Assembly: GCA_016702545.1 (NCBI GenBank)
Contig: JADJDT010000048.1
Span: forward strand, 1-64,000
DNA: 64,000 nucleotides
Direction of reading: 5' to 3'
From: Pseudomonadota bacterium
Lineage (GTDB): Bacteria > Myxococcota_A > Polyangia > GCA-2747355
Shown: positions 17,618 to 27,299 of the stretch, in pieces
Layout of the letters: each line of letters begins with the position of its first letter
How positions within the stretch are numbered: position 1 is the stretch's first letter
Made by a program: the position numbers and the translations under genes
Notes under the pieces: generated by a model
Seen by the model: only the letters and a program-made list of their open reading frames with translations
The model's database searches: none
What the model was told of the DNA's origin: nothing

Positions 17618-19321
17618 GTGCCCAATCCCACCACGCTGCCGGTCTGGCAGGCCCTGCGACAACACCACGCCGAGCTGCGCGACCTGCACCTGCGCACGCT
17701 CTTCGCCGACGACCCGCAGCGCGCCGCGCGCTTCTCGCGCCGCCTCGAGGAGCTGCGCTTCGACTTCTCGAAGCACCGCATCACCGCGCGCACGCTCGAG
17801 CTGCTGGTGCAGCTCGCCGAGCAGGCCGGCCTGGGCGCGGCGATCGAGGCGATGTTCTCCGGCGCGAAGATCAACCGCACCGAGGACCGCGCCGTGCTGC
17901 ACGTGGCGCTGCGCAATCGCAGCAACCGGCCGATCGAGGTCGACGGCCAGGACGTAATGCCAGCGGTCAACGCCGTGCTCGGCGCGATGCGCCACTTCAG
18001 CGAGCAGGTGCGCGAGGGCGGCTGGCGTGGGCACGGCGGCCAGGCGATCACCGACATCGTCAACCTCGGCATCGGTGGCTCGGACCTCGGCCCGCTGATG
18101 GTCTGCGAGGCGCTGCGCCCTTATGGCCACCCACGGCTACGGATGCACTTCGTCTCCAACGTCGACGGCACGCACATCGCCGAGACGCTGCGCCGGCTCG
18201 ACCCGCAGACGACGCTCTTCATCGTCGCCTCCAAGACCTTCACCACCCAGGAGACGATCGCCAATGCCCAAACGGCGCGCGCCTGGCTGGTCGAGCGCCT
18301 GGGCAGCGAGGCCGCGGTGGCGCGGCACTTCGTCGCGATCTCGACCAACGCCCGCGCGGTGGCGGACTTCGGCATCGACCCGGCCAACATGTTCGGCTTC
18401 TGGGACTGGGTCGGCGGACGCTTCTCGCTCTGGTCGGCGATCGGCCTGTCGATCGCGCTCTACCTCGGCATGGACCACTTCGAGGCGCTGCTCGCCGGCG
18501 CCCACGACGTCGACGAGCACTTCCGCAGCACGCCCTTCGCCGACAACATCCCGGTGCTGATGGCGCTGCTCGGCGTCTGGTACCACAACTTCTTCGGCGC
18601 CGAGACGCACGCCGTGTTGCCCTACGACCAGTACCTGCACCGCTTCCCGGCCTATCTGCAGCAGGGTGACATGGAGAGCAACGGCAAGAGCGTCGACCGC
18701 GAGGGCCGCCCGATCACCGACTACAGCACCGGCCCGGTGATCTGGGGCGAGCCGGGGACCAACGGCCAGCACGCCTTCTATCAGCTCTTGCACCAGGGCA
18801 CGCGGCTGGTGCCGGCCGACTTCATCATGCCCGCGCTCTCGCACAACCCGCTCGGCGAGCATCACGCCATGCTGCTGGCCAACGGGCTGGCGCAGACCGA
18901 GGCGCTGATGCGCGGCAAGACGGCAGAGGAGGCGCGGGCGGAGTTGAAGCAGGCGGGCCACGACGAGGCCACGATCGCGCGCCTGCTGCCGCACAAGGTC
19001 TTCGCCGGCAACCGCCCGACCAGCACCCTGCTCTTCCCGCGCCTGACGCCGCGCATGCTCGGCCGGCTGATCGCCCTCTACGAGCACAAGATCTTCACCC
19101 AGGGCGTGATCTGGAACGTCTTCAGCTTCGACCAGTGGGGCGTCGAGCTCGGCAAGCAGCTCGCCAGCGCGATCCTGCCCGAGCTGCAAGGCCAGGCCCC
19201 GTCGAGCGGACAGTCGAGCGGGCACGACGGCTCGACCCAAGCGCTGATCGACGACCTCCGTCAGCTCCGCGCGGCCGCGGCGGCCGGGGCGGCGGGCGGC
19301 GCAGCGGCGGCCGGGAGGTAA
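17618..19321 (+). CDS. pgi: Glucose-6-phosphate isomerase
   Basis: Interconverts glucose 6-phosphate and fructose 6-phosphate. 567 residues with the phosphosugar-binding NLGIGGSDLGP, both family signatures (DWVGGRFSLWSAIG and FDQWGVELGKQLA), and the active-site segment GTNGQHAFYQLLHQG. GTG 17618 matches the family N-terminus and has a GAGG about nine bases upstream; TTG 17597 is also in frame. The C-terminus has a low-complexity Ala/Gly tail (about 20 residues) not needed for the fold. The tal ribosome site overlaps its stop, so the two are co-translated. Confidence 0.95.
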   Translation: MPNPTTLPVWQALRQHHAELRDLHLRTLFADDPQRAARFSRRLEELRFDFSKHRITARTLELLVQLAEQAGLGAAIEAMFSGAKINRTEDRAVLHVALRNRSNRPIEVDGQDVMPAVNAVLGAMRHFSEQVREGGWRGHGGQAITDIVNLGIGGSDLGPLMVCEALRPYGHPRLRMHFVSNVDGTHIAETLRRLDPQTTLFIVASKTFTTQETIANAQTARAWLVERLGSEAAVARHFVAISTNARAVADFGIDPANMFGFWDWVGGRFSLWSAIGLSIALYLGMDHFEALLAGAHDVDEHFRSTPFADNIPVLMALLGVWYHNFFGAETHAVLPYDQYLHRFPAYLQQGDMESNGKSVDREGRPITDYSTGPVIWGEPGTNGQHAFYQLLHQGTRLVPADFIMPALSHNPLGEHHAMLLANGLAQTEALMRGKTAEEARAELKQAGHDEATIARLLPHKVFAGNRPTSTLLFPRLTPRMLGRLIALYEHKIFTQGVIWNVFSFDQWGVELGKQLASAILPELQGQAPSSGQSSGHDGSTQALIDDLRQLRAAAAAGAAGGAAAAGR

Positions 19322-19326
19322 TCGCG

Positions 19327-20310
19327 ATGGGTCCGACGCTCCTCGAACAGCTCCGCCAGCTCTCGGTCGTCGTCGCCGATACCGGCGACCTGCGCGCGAT
19401 CGAAGCGCACCAGCCGCGCGACGCGACGACGAACCCGACCTTGATCGGGCAGGCCGCGCGCCTGCCCGAGTATGCCGAGGTCGTCGACGACGCCCTGCGC
19501 TGGGCACGTCGCGACGCGGGCGCCCAGGCCACGCCCGCCGTCGTGGTGGCTCGGGCGGTCGACCGGCTAGCGGTCGAGTTCGGCGTGCGGATCCTGAAGC
19601 TCATCCCGGGCCGCGTCTCGACCGAGGTCGACTCGCGCCTCTCCTTCGACAGCGCCGCCACCGCGGCCCGCGCCCGCGCCCTGATCGCCCAATACGAGGC
19701 AGCCGGTGTCGGCCGCGAGCGGGTGTTGATCAAGATCGCGGCGACCTGGGAGGGGATTGGCGCCGCCGAGACGCTCGAGCGCGAGGGGATCCACTGCAAC
19801 CTGACGCTGCTCTTCGGCCTGCACCAGGCGATCGCCTGCGCCGAGGCGGGCGTGACGCTGATTTCACCCTTCGTCGGGCGGATCCTCGACTGGCACAAGC
19901 AGAACACGGGGCGCGCGAGCTACCCACCAGAGGAAGATCCCGGGGTGCTCTCGGTCTCTCGCATTTTCGGATACCTCAAGCACTTCGAGTACGAAACCGA
20001 GATCATGGGCGCCAGCTTCCGCAACAGCGGCGAGATCTGTGAGCTGGCCGGCTGCGACCTGCTGACGATCGCGCCGAGCCTGCTGAGCGAGCTGGGCAGT
20101 CGCCACGGCGCCCTGCCCCGCAAGCTCGACCCCGCCCAGGCCCGCCGCACGCCCGTCGATAAAATCCCGATGGATCGCGACACCTTCGACCACATGCACA
20201 AGACCGACCGGATGGCCAAGGCCAAGCTCGCCGAGGGCATCGACAGCTTCACCCGGGCGCTGGTCGAGGTCGAGTCACTCTTGGCGGCGCGGCTGGGTGG
20301 CGGGGCGTAG
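19327..20310 (+). CDS. tal: Transaldolase (TalB type)
   Basis: Transfers a dihydroxyacetone unit between sugar phosphates in the non-oxidative pentose phosphate pathway. 327 residues. The Schiff-base lysine is in VLIKIAATWEG (K136), the N-terminal signature is QPRDATTNPTLI, and the phosphate site is SPFVGRILDW. Length and motifs match the TalA/TalB class. It starts six bases after pgi with GGGAGG overlapping the pgi stop. Confidence 0.95.
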   Translation: MGPTLLEQLRQLSVVVADTGDLRAIEAHQPRDATTNPTLIGQAARLPEYAEVVDDALRWARRDAGAQATPAVVVARAVDRLAVEFGVRILKLIPGRVSTEVDSRLSFDSAATAARARALIAQYEAAGVGRERVLIKIAATWEGIGAAETLEREGIHCNLTLLFGLHQAIACAEAGVTLISPFVGRILDWHKQNTGRASYPPEEDPGVLSVSRIFGYLKHFEYETEIMGASFRNSGEICELAGCDLLTIAPSLLSELGSRHGALPRKLDPAQARRTPVDKIPMDRDTFDHMHKTDRMAKAKLAEGIDSFTRALVEVESLLAARLGGGA

Positions 20311-22100
20311 GGTTGCGGCAGCACGTGGCCCACATGCTGCATGCGGATTGGCGCGCTCATCGCGTAGCGTGGTGTTACCCGGAATGCTGGGCGTTCGGCC
20401 GCGAGCCCAACACAAGCCTGAGCCGCCGGCCTCTTCGGCCGACCCGTGCTTCACGCCAGGGGGCCAACGTCCGGCTATGGATCGGCAATTGCTTTGCGCT
20501 CGCCGCGTTGTAACGCCGGCCGGCGGCGCGACCGAATCGGCACGACGCGATGTCCAATGTCACGAGAAGGCCAGGCGGCGCGAACTCCGCGGATTGACGA
20601 TGAGATCCCTGAATCGATGCTCATTCGTTACCGGCGCTCATTCCTTCGGCTGCGCGCGGTTCACCGCCAACCGCAGGCCGGCGCTGGCCGGCACGTTCGT
20701 CCCTGGCGCCGGCGCCAGGCTTGGCGAACTACGGAGAGCGGTACTCGACTGTCGCGCGGACGGGGACTGCCACCCAGCCTTGGTCCGCGAATCCTGGCAG
20801 ACAGGCACCAGGGGCCCGTTCTGTCGGCCGATGTTTCGGCGCGGCGGCGCCCCAGGCCATCCCTTCTCGACCTCGACGGCACCCGCTTGCGCAGGCGACT
20901 CGTCCGTCTGGCGCGAGCTGCCCTCCGGGCCCTGAACGAGGACCGTTCCGCCATCTTCAATCAAACCGAGGCGGCGCGTCGCGACCGACCGAGGCACGCT
21001 GACTCGCCGGGGCCTCGCTGCCGCGCGGCGCCCTCGCCCAGCCGACACCGCGCTGCACGCCGCTCCGACGCAGCGAATGTTGCCGCGGCGCCGCTTTCGG
21101 ACGCCCAGCACCGGGCTACGGGCCGCTGCAGACGGGGAGACACAGGCGGCCGTTCACCGATAGCCAGGCCCGATGGATGCGCCGGCGCCGAAACGAGCCG
21201 AGCTCCACGTCGGCCTGCCGGCCTTCCAGGAGGGTCTACGACCCGATGCGCACCGCAGTGCAGGTGCTCCAACGAAGCGCTCAAATCGTCGTCCGGCACG
21301 CGCAGCGCGATGGCCCGGTACAGGTCGTCTTCTGGCCGCTGCTTCCTCCCAGAGGCACCCGGCCCAGGAGTTTCTGGCGCGACCTCTGATCGGCCAGCTT
21401 CGGCCAGTCGCGTGCCACCCCGCTCCGCCTGGTCATCGGCGCCATGCCAAGAGACCGCGGCCCTACGCCGAGAGGGAAGGCGACCGTGGGGCAGCGGCGA
21501 TTGCCGCAGCGCGTGGCCCGGCAGGCTCACGGGTCGCTCGCCCTCGTCAAGAATAGCGACCACGGGCCATGGGCCGGCGATTTCTGTCGGCCCGGCACCC
21601 CTCCGACGCCAAGGTGCGCCTGGGCATCCAACGTTGCTGCGGCCTCCCGTGTTCGAGATCGTCAAGGGCACGCACAGCGGGTGCACGCATTCCCGAAGCG
21701 GAAACGGAACTACTCGCCCGAGTTGGTTGGCGTGAACGCCGGACGGACGGCTCCATCGCGCGCGATGAGGCCTCCGTCGCCAGGAGCGAGCCAGGAACGG
21801 CCAGCGCCCTCCACCGGGACGTCGAGGGTCCACTTGACGGCCTCCCCTTCGCCGCCCTGCGCTATCCTCGCGCCGCGATGGAGCGCCCTTCCCGCGCTCG
21901 CGCGTCGGTTGTTCGGCGATGGGTTGGCCGGGGTTGGCGACCTGGGTCGACCTCCCTCCGATGTCCAGCCGCCATCCGGCCCGCGGGCTGTGGCGTGCTC
22001 GGCCATCGGCACGCCGCCCCAAACACCTTCGTTCAAAGGACAATAATGTCAATACAGCCGCATTGACACCACGCGCAGTCGGAAGTACGGTCGAGGGGCA
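20311..22100. other. 1.8-kb stretch without a convincing gene
   Basis: Frames are open on both strands but none shows consistent third-position G/C bias, a ribosome site or a recognisable motif. Short - strand pieces look protein-like (RPEDDLYRAIALRVPDDDL near 21290, WTLDVPVEGAGRSWLAPGDG near 21800), in different frames. This is compatible with decayed genes; I cannot name them. Confidence 0.45.
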
Positions 22101-22607
22101 ATGGGCCACAAAGCAACGACCAAGACCTATCAGCTCCAAATCCGCGTCTCACCGCAGGAGAAGGCAGCGATTCGGCGCGCGGCCAAGCGTGCAGGGCTGG
22201 ATATGTCCAGCTGGGTGCTCCAACGCGCCCTGCCCGCGCCGCAAGCGGTATTCACGTCTCTGGTCGGCCAACTTGGGCGCCAGGCTGACCAGGGCTCCTA
22301 CCTATGGGCAGAGTTGAATGACTGGTTGGAGGGTTTGACCGCTGACGAATTCACCATCGCCGTCGCCGTCGACCCGGAACTGCCGCTGAACTCCTACCTT
22401 GCGAACTATCTCGCTGCGATGGTCGAGCTGACCGCGCACCGCAAGGGCGTCGGGCCGCCCGAGTGGACCCAAGACGTCGCTCCGCTCGATCAGCCCGTGT
22501 TTGCGAGCGGGATCCAGGGCCTGCGCCTGCACCTCCTGATCAGCTCACCGCCGCCCTTCCGTCGGCGCAACATCTTCATCGACACCTCCGTGGGCGGGCG
22601 GGTCTAG
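22101..22607 (+). CDS. RHH-domain protein paired with a nucleotidyltransferase
   Basis: 168 residues. The N-terminal part (YQLQIRVSPQEKAAIRRAAK, then LDMSSWVLQRAL) is a ribbon-helix-helix DNA-binding domain of the DUF1778/MobC-like kind. The remaining 120 residues form a separate domain that ends FRRRNIFIDTSVGGRV. The next gene, four bases downstream, encodes a small nucleotidyltransferase. The arrangement of DNA-binding protein then nucleotidyltransferase is that of type IV-like or MenA/MenT-like toxin-antitoxin modules, with this protein as antitoxin and autorepressor. This is inference from order and domain types. Confidence 0.75.
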   Translation: MGHKATTKTYQLQIRVSPQEKAAIRRAAKRAGLDMSSWVLQRALPAPQAVFTSLVGQLGRQADQGSYLWAELNDWLEGLTADEFTIAVAVDPELPLNSYLANYLAAMVELTAHRKGVGPPEWTQDVAPLDQPVFASGIQGLRLHLLISSPPPFRRRNIFIDTSVGGRV

Positions 22608-22611
22608 CGCC

Positions 22612-23154
22612 ATGGCACCGCAGCTCTCCAAGGCGGAGATCCTGCGCCTGCTCGAGCTCCTCAACCAGGAGCTAGCCGCTCACGACATCCGCGGCGAAGT
22701 CTACCTGGTGGGCGGTGCTGTGATGTGTCTGGTCTTCGGCGCTCGCGCGTCAACGCGTGACGTCGACGCGCTCTTCCGACCGGCGCAGCGCGTGCGCGAA
22801 GCGGCCCGACGCGTGGCCCTCCAAGCAGGCGCTGCCGAGAATTGGCTCAACGACGCGGCCAAGGGCTATTTGAGCGACCACGGCGCCTTCGACGACTACC
22901 TCGAGCTGAGTCATCTGCGACTACTGACCGCGCAACCGGCGTACTTGTTAGCCATGAAGTGCCTCGCAGCGCGCATCGGCGAGGAGTTCCACGACGTCGC
23001 CGACATTCGCTACCTGCTCAGAGACCTCAACCTCACCGCCTACCAAGACGCCCTCCGTGTCATCACCCAGTACTATCCATTTGAACGCTTTCCGCAGAAG
23101 ACGCTCTACCTGCTCGAGGAACTCCTCGGCACGGGGGAAATCGTCGCGGACTAG
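22612..23154 (+). CDS. Nucleotidyltransferase (DUF6036/AbiEii-like), candidate toxin
   Basis: 180 residues. YLVGGAVMCLVFGARASTRD followed by VDALF holds the nucleotidyltransferase Gly pair (G34, G35) and the two metal-binding acids (D50, D52). Then comes a helical C-terminal half with LLAMKCLAARIGEEFHDVAD, in which the lysine and HDVAD sequence match the AbiEii/DUF6036 group. Members of this fold include tRNA-modifying toxins. It directly follows the RHH gene. A housekeeping role is less likely given the isolated pair in a gene-poor stretch. Confidence 0.75.
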   Translation: MAPQLSKAEILRLLELLNQELAAHDIRGEVYLVGGAVMCLVFGARASTRDVDALFRPAQRVREAARRVALQAGAAENWLNDAAKGYLSDHGAFDDYLELSHLRLLTAQPAYLLAMKCLAARIGEEFHDVADIRYLLRDLNLTAYQDALRVITQYYPFERFPQKTLYLLEELLGTGEIVAD

Positions 23155-23393
23155 CCACCACGCCCGGTGGTGCAGCATGCGGCGCGCTCGGTCGATGACC
23201 AACAGTGCTCGAGAGCTGCGCCCCTAGCGCTAACTGGCGCGGGGTTGTTGGCCTCGCGGTGGCGGGGGAGCTGGGTCCAGCCGGGTGGTCGCCGCGGGTG
23301 CTCAAGCGGGCAAAGTGGGCCAGGGTGCCCCCGCTGAGAGCGGCCGCCCACGGGCGCGGGCGGCCGCAGGGGGGCTCAGGGCCCCCTTTCAGC

Positions 23394-25325
23394 TCACGGC
23401 GTGACGCACTCGCCCTCGCTGCAGACCTGGCCTTGGTCGCAGGGGGTCTCGCAGTCGCCGCAGTAGCGCGGGTCGGTGTCGACGTTGACGCAGCGGCCGG
23501 AGCTGGGCGGGCACTCCTCGAGGCCGTTCTGGCAGACACAGACGCCCTGCACGGTTGGGGCGTTGAAGACGCAGGTCTGCTTGGCCGTGCACTGCGTGGC
23601 CTCGCCACAGCCCGCGCCGCAGTGCAACGGGCTCGAGTCGCCGTTGTAGCAGGCGTCGAGACAGAAGAAGTCGTAGTGGTTCTCGCTGCAGCGCCCCACG
23701 CACTCGCCCCCCGCGCAGCGCTCGTCGGGGCCGCAGGCCACGCCGCAGGCCCCGCAGTGCTGGGCATCGGTGCGCGGGTCGACGCAGCCCCCTCCGCACA
23801 TCAGCCGCCCGGTCGCGCACTGCGCACGACACTCACCGTCGTCGCAGACCTGACCCGCCTGACAGGCGGTGGTGCAGCCGCCGCAGTGCCGCGCGTCGGT
23901 CTTCAGGTCGAGGCACGCGGCGCTACCTGGGCAGCGCGTCCCCTTTGCACAGGCGCACTGCCCGCTCTGACAGACCTCGTGGCGCGCGCAGCGCGTGCCA
24001 CAAGCGCCGCAGTTGTTCGGGTTACTCTGGAGGCTGACGCAGCTCCCCGGACAAGGCGATTCCGAGCAGGTCCCCTGGCAGAACTGTTGGCCCTCGACGC
24101 AGAGGCCAGCCCCGCCCAACACGCAGCTCCCACCGACGCAAATCGACCCGGCCAGGCACGCGGCGTCGCAACGGCCGCAGTGCGCCCCATCGCTGTTGAT
24201 GTCGATGCAGCGTCCGTCGCACTCCTGCAAGCCGGAGGGACAGCGGCAGGTGCCGCCCAGGCAGCGCGTGTTGTTGGGGCAAACATTCCCGGGCGCGCCG
24301 CAGTTGGCGCTATCCGCGCTCCAATCGACGCAGCTCTCGTCGGGGTTCTTGTCGAGGCCGGTGGGGCAGACGCAGTTGCTGTTGCTGCAGACCTTGCCAC
24401 CCGTGCAGACGTTGCCGCACGCGCCGCAGTTCTCGGCATCGGTCGCACGCGACACGCACCGACCGTTGCAGACGTTGGGCGCCTCGGCGGGACAGGCACA
24501 CTGGCCCGCGCTGCAGGCCTGATCGGCCGCGCACTTGTTGCCGCAGGTGCCGCAGTTGTTGCGATCGGTCGCCAGCTCGACGCAGCTCCCACCGCAGCTC
24601 TGCAGGCCCGTCGCGCACTGATTCGCGCAACGAGGGGTACCCGCCTCGACCGGCGTGCAGAGCGGCGTGGCGCCGCTGCAGGCCGCGCCGCACGCCCCGC
24701 AGTGAGCCGGGGCGCGCGTGAGGTCGACGCAGAGCGGCGTCGTGCCGCCGCAGTTGGTGGTGCCCTCCGGGCAGCCGCAGACGGGCCCCGAGACGCTGGC
24801 GACGCAGGCCTGAGTCGCCGCACAGGTCGTGCCGCAGGCGCCGCAGTTCTTGACGTCGGTGGCGGGGTCCACGCAGCGCCCGCCGCAAGCGCTCAGCCCG
24901 GGCGGGCACTGAGCCTGACAGAGCCCGCCGACACAGGCCGTCCCTGCCCCGCAGACTCTACCGCAGACACCACAGTGCTGCGGGTCACGGGCGACGTCGA
25001 CGCAGCTCCCGCCGCACTGCCGGCCCTGGCGTCGCGGATCGAGCGCGCAGGGCACGGCGACCACGGCACCGTCCCCGCCGGCGGCGGCGTCCGCCGCCCG
25101 CGCGTCGGCGCTGCCACGGTCGCGCGCGGCCACTGCGCTGTCACGGGGTACGGCGCTGTCGCGCCGAAGGGCCGCATCGGCCCGAGCGTCGCGCCGCACG
25201 CTGCCGTCGCGGCCGCCCTCGGTGCTATCGGAACAACCCGCAGCGCAGGCCGCGAGCAACGCAGTGATTGCCCACGCGGCAGTGATCCTCGCGTTGCGCA
25301 GAGCCCAAGAGCCATTCATTGCCAT
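23394..25325 (-). CDS. Cys-rich Stig1-like repeat lipoprotein
   Basis: 643 residues. Signal and lipobox: ITAALLAACAAGCSDS-type leader (AITALLAACAAGCSD), then an Arg/Asp/Ala linker with RDSAV repeats. The rest is about 12 modules of some 45 residues with the pattern C(G/D)GxCVDxxTDxxxCGxCGxxC then GxxCxxGxC, such as CGGRCVDPATDVKNCGACG and CGGGCVDPRTDAQHCGACG. This repeat is known from Stig1-like domains and is abundant in Myxococcota surface proteins. All modules probably form disulfides outside the cell. ATG 25325 has GGGGGAGG eight bases upstream. Function unknown; adhesion or matrix binding is possible. Module 6 lacks one Cys (CGAPGNVC). Confidence 0.85.
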   Translation of the reverse strand: MAMNGSWALRNARITAAWAITALLAACAAGCSDSTEGGRDGSVRRDARADAALRRDSAVPRDSAVAARDRGSADARAADAAAGGDGAVVAVPCALDPRRQGRQCGGSCVDVARDPQHCGVCGRVCGAGTACVGGLCQAQCPPGLSACGGRCVDPATDVKNCGACGTTCAATQACVASVSGPVCGCPEGTTNCGGTTPLCVDLTRAPAHCGACGAACSGATPLCTPVEAGTPRCANQCATGLQSCGGSCVELATDRNNCGTCGNKCAADQACSAGQCACPAEAPNVCNGRCVSRATDAENCGACGNVCTGGKVCSNSNCVCPTGLDKNPDESCVDWSADSANCGAPGNVCPNNTRCLGGTCRCPSGLQECDGRCIDINSDGAHCGRCDAACLAGSICVGGSCVLGGAGLCVEGQQFCQGTCSESPCPGSCVSLQSNPNNCGACGTRCARHEVCQSGQCACAKGTRCPGSAACLDLKTDARHCGGCTTACQAGQVCDDGECRAQCATGRLMCGGGCVDPRTDAQHCGACGVACGPDERCAGGECVGRCSENHYDFFCLDACYNGDSSPLHCGAGCGEATQCTAKQTCVFNAPTVQGVCVCQNGLEECPPSSGRCVNVDTDPRYCGDCETPCDQGQVCSEGECVTP

Positions 25326-25505
25326 GACGGCATCCTCCCCCGGCGCGTCGGCCGGCGCCGCAAACGTCTCCACGAAAGCCTGAACCAGGAGGTGCGACGC
25401 TAAGCCATCGGCGTCGCGTTTGCCACGGAAAAGGCGCAGCAGATGGGCCGCTCGGAGGCCGGGCCGGTGCCGACCGGACCCTGTGCCGATCGCGCTGCGC
25501 GGGGC

Positions 25506-26546
25506 TCAGTAGCGCGTGCGAATCGGCCCAGTCTCGACGACCTCGAAATCACGCCCATGGACGCGCCTCAGCTCGGCCAGCTCGTCGTCGCTCCACTGCG
25601 GATCCGGCGCCCCCGAGAGGAACCAATCGCCGCCGTTGTCGGCGACGAACATGCCGTAGCGCTGCAGCGCCCGCAGGATGACCTGGATGGGGGTCGAAAA
25701 GCCCGCGAGGTCGTAGCTGGCCTTGAGGCGCAGGCGCAGGCCCATCGGCGGCAAGTCGGCATCGGTGGCGCTGCTGGCGTAGTGCGTCGCCGGCAGCACG
25801 AAGGCGCGCCGTGTGACAGCGAAGGTCACGCGCAGCGCGTGGTCGATGCGGCCACGCAGCACCTCACCGCGGCGCACCAGCCCGGCAAAGATCGGCAGCC
25901 CGGCCGCATCGGCGGAGGTCCAGCCGATCGGCCGCAGCGCGTTGCTACGCAGGTCGAAGATCGCGCCGCCCTCGGCCTCCCAGCGCACCCCGCCCTGGCG
26001 CGGGAAGGCGCGGTAGAGTTCGTAGAGCTTGCAGCCGATGCTATCGACGGCGATCACATGGCGATCGCCGGTCCCGTTCGGACCGCCCTCGATCGGCGCG
26101 TCGGGCGGCAGCGGGTAGGGGCCGGGGTCGCTCTCGTCACCATAGGGGTCGAAGGCGACCGGCACCTTGGGCTGGTTCGGCGCGACGATGACGTAGGGAA
26201 TGCCGTTCGGTGCGCCGCGGTAGACCGTGCCGAAGTCGGGGTGCAGGGCCGTGTTTGCACCGAGGCGGTTGATGAAGCGCTGGGAGTTGGCGTGAACGGC
26301 CATGGCGCTGATGTCCGTGTTCCAGGCGTTGTCGGCGGGAAAGATCGGGCAGCTCCCTTGTTGCGGGCCCGCCCGGCCGTCGCCCCGCGACGCATCGAGC
26401 AAGCGGGCCGCGTCCCGTCCGGCCGTGGCGCCGTCGCGCGGACTGAGCCCATCGGCTCGATCCCCGCGAGGGGGCTCACCGCAGGCGCCAAGCGCCAGGG
26501 CCGCGCCGGCGAGCCAACAACTCCACTGGACGCGCCGGCCCTTCAT
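25506..26546 (-). CDS. Lipoprotein of unknown function
   Basis: 346 residues with the lipobox ALALGACGEP, a linker, then a single domain that begins CPIFPADNAWNTDISAMAV, a sequence I recognise from a family of uncharacterised bacterial secreted proteins, and continues LHPDFGTVY, PYVIVAPNQPKVPV, DRHVIAVDSIGCKLYELY. No catalytic motif is evident. It starts one base after the stop of the sugar-phosphate transferase gene (TGAgATG), so the two form an operon and the product may work with the polysaccharide. Confidence 0.75.
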   Translation of the reverse strand: MKGRRVQWSCWLAGAALALGACGEPPRGDRADGLSPRDGATAGRDAARLLDASRGDGRAGPQQGSCPIFPADNAWNTDISAMAVHANSQRFINRLGANTALHPDFGTVYRGAPNGIPYVIVAPNQPKVPVAFDPYGDESDPGPYPLPPDAPIEGGPNGTGDRHVIAVDSIGCKLYELYRAFPRQGGVRWEAEGGAIFDLRSNALRPIGWTSADAAGLPIFAGLVRRGEVLRGRIDHALRVTFAVTRRAFVLPATHYASSATDADLPPMGLRLRLKASYDLAGFSTPIQVILRALQRYGMFVADNGGDWFLSGAPDPQWSDDELAELRRVHGRDFEVVETGPIRTRY

Positions 26547-26547
26547 C

Positions 26548-27294
26548 TCATCGCCCCAGCCCCCTGAGCATCACCAGGGGCGTGCGCAGCAGGATCAGCA
26601 GCTCGAGCGCGGCCCAGCTACGGAAGCGCTCCATCGCGGCGACATAGGGCAGGTCGTAGAGCAGCTTGACCCGCATATCGTCGGCCTCGACCTCGACCCC
26701 GTCGCTGCCGTAGTCCAGGCCGTAGGGGTTGACGAGCTGGTGGAGCTGCTCGAGCAGCGCGCTGTCGCGCAGCGGTCGGCCGCTGTAGCCGAGCGACACC
26801 TGGGCATAGCCGGTGATGCCGGGCTTGATGTCGCGCATGCGCTCCTCGAAGAAGGGGATCGCCAGCGCCAGGTTGACGATCAGCTCGGGACGCTCGGGAC
26901 GCGGTCCCACCAGGCTCATGTCGCCCTTGAGCACGTTCCAGAACTGCGGCAGCTCGTCGAGGCGGTAGCGGCGCAGCAGGCGGCCGACACGCGTGATGCG
27001 CGGATCGTCCGCGGCGGCGATCACCGCTCCGGTCTGCCGCTCGGCATCCACCACCATGGTGCGGAACTTGAACATGTCGAACGCTTCGAAGGACGGATCG
27101 GAGCCCGCCGAGCGCTGCGCGTCCGCGTCGTCGCGCAGCCGCCCGGCGCGGCGCTGGCGGTAGATCACCGGCCCCGAGCTGTCGAGACGAATCGCCAGCG
27201 CCAGCAGCGGGAACAGCGGCGCCAGCACCAGCAGGCCGCTGGCGGCCCCGACCAGGTCCAGCGCGCGTTTGGCGAGCTTCACGCTCTTGAGCAT
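26548..27294 (-). CDS. Initiating sugar-phosphate transferase (WbaP/EpsZ-like)
   Basis: Bacterial sugar transferase that moves a hexose 1-phosphate from a nucleotide sugar to undecaprenyl phosphate, the first step of a Wzx/Wzy-type polysaccharide. 248 residues: one N-terminal membrane segment (GAASGLLVLAPLFPLLALAI), then FKFRTMVVDAE, DPRITRVGRLLRRYRLDELP with the catalytic DE pair, GDMSLVGPRPERPE and KPGITGYAQVSLGYSG. It lacks the four extra N-terminal helices of full WbaP, so it is the minimal catalytic form (WcaJ C-terminal type). ATG 27294 lies just below the 16-bp tandem repeat. Divergent from the Wzz gene. Confidence 0.92.
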   Translation of the reverse strand: MLKSVKLAKRALDLVGAASGLLVLAPLFPLLALAIRLDSSGPVIYRQRRAGRLRDDADAQRSAGSDPSFEAFDMFKFRTMVVDAERQTGAVIAAADDPRITRVGRLLRRYRLDELPQFWNVLKGDMSLVGPRPERPELIVNLALAIPFFEERMRDIKPGITGYAQVSLGYSGRPLRDSALLEQLHQLVNPYGLDYGSDGVEVEADDMRVKLLYDLPYVAAMERFRSWAALELLILLRTPLVMLRGLGR

Positions 27295-27299
27295 CCCTG

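Noticed and set aside
20446..21735. A 429-codon + strand frame
   Set aside because: No codon bias, start signal or motif; judged a chance frame in high-GC DNA.
23205..25403. A 732-codon + strand frame
   Set aside because: It is antisense to the Cys-repeat lipoprotein gene, whose - strand frame has the signal peptide, ribosome site and regular modules.
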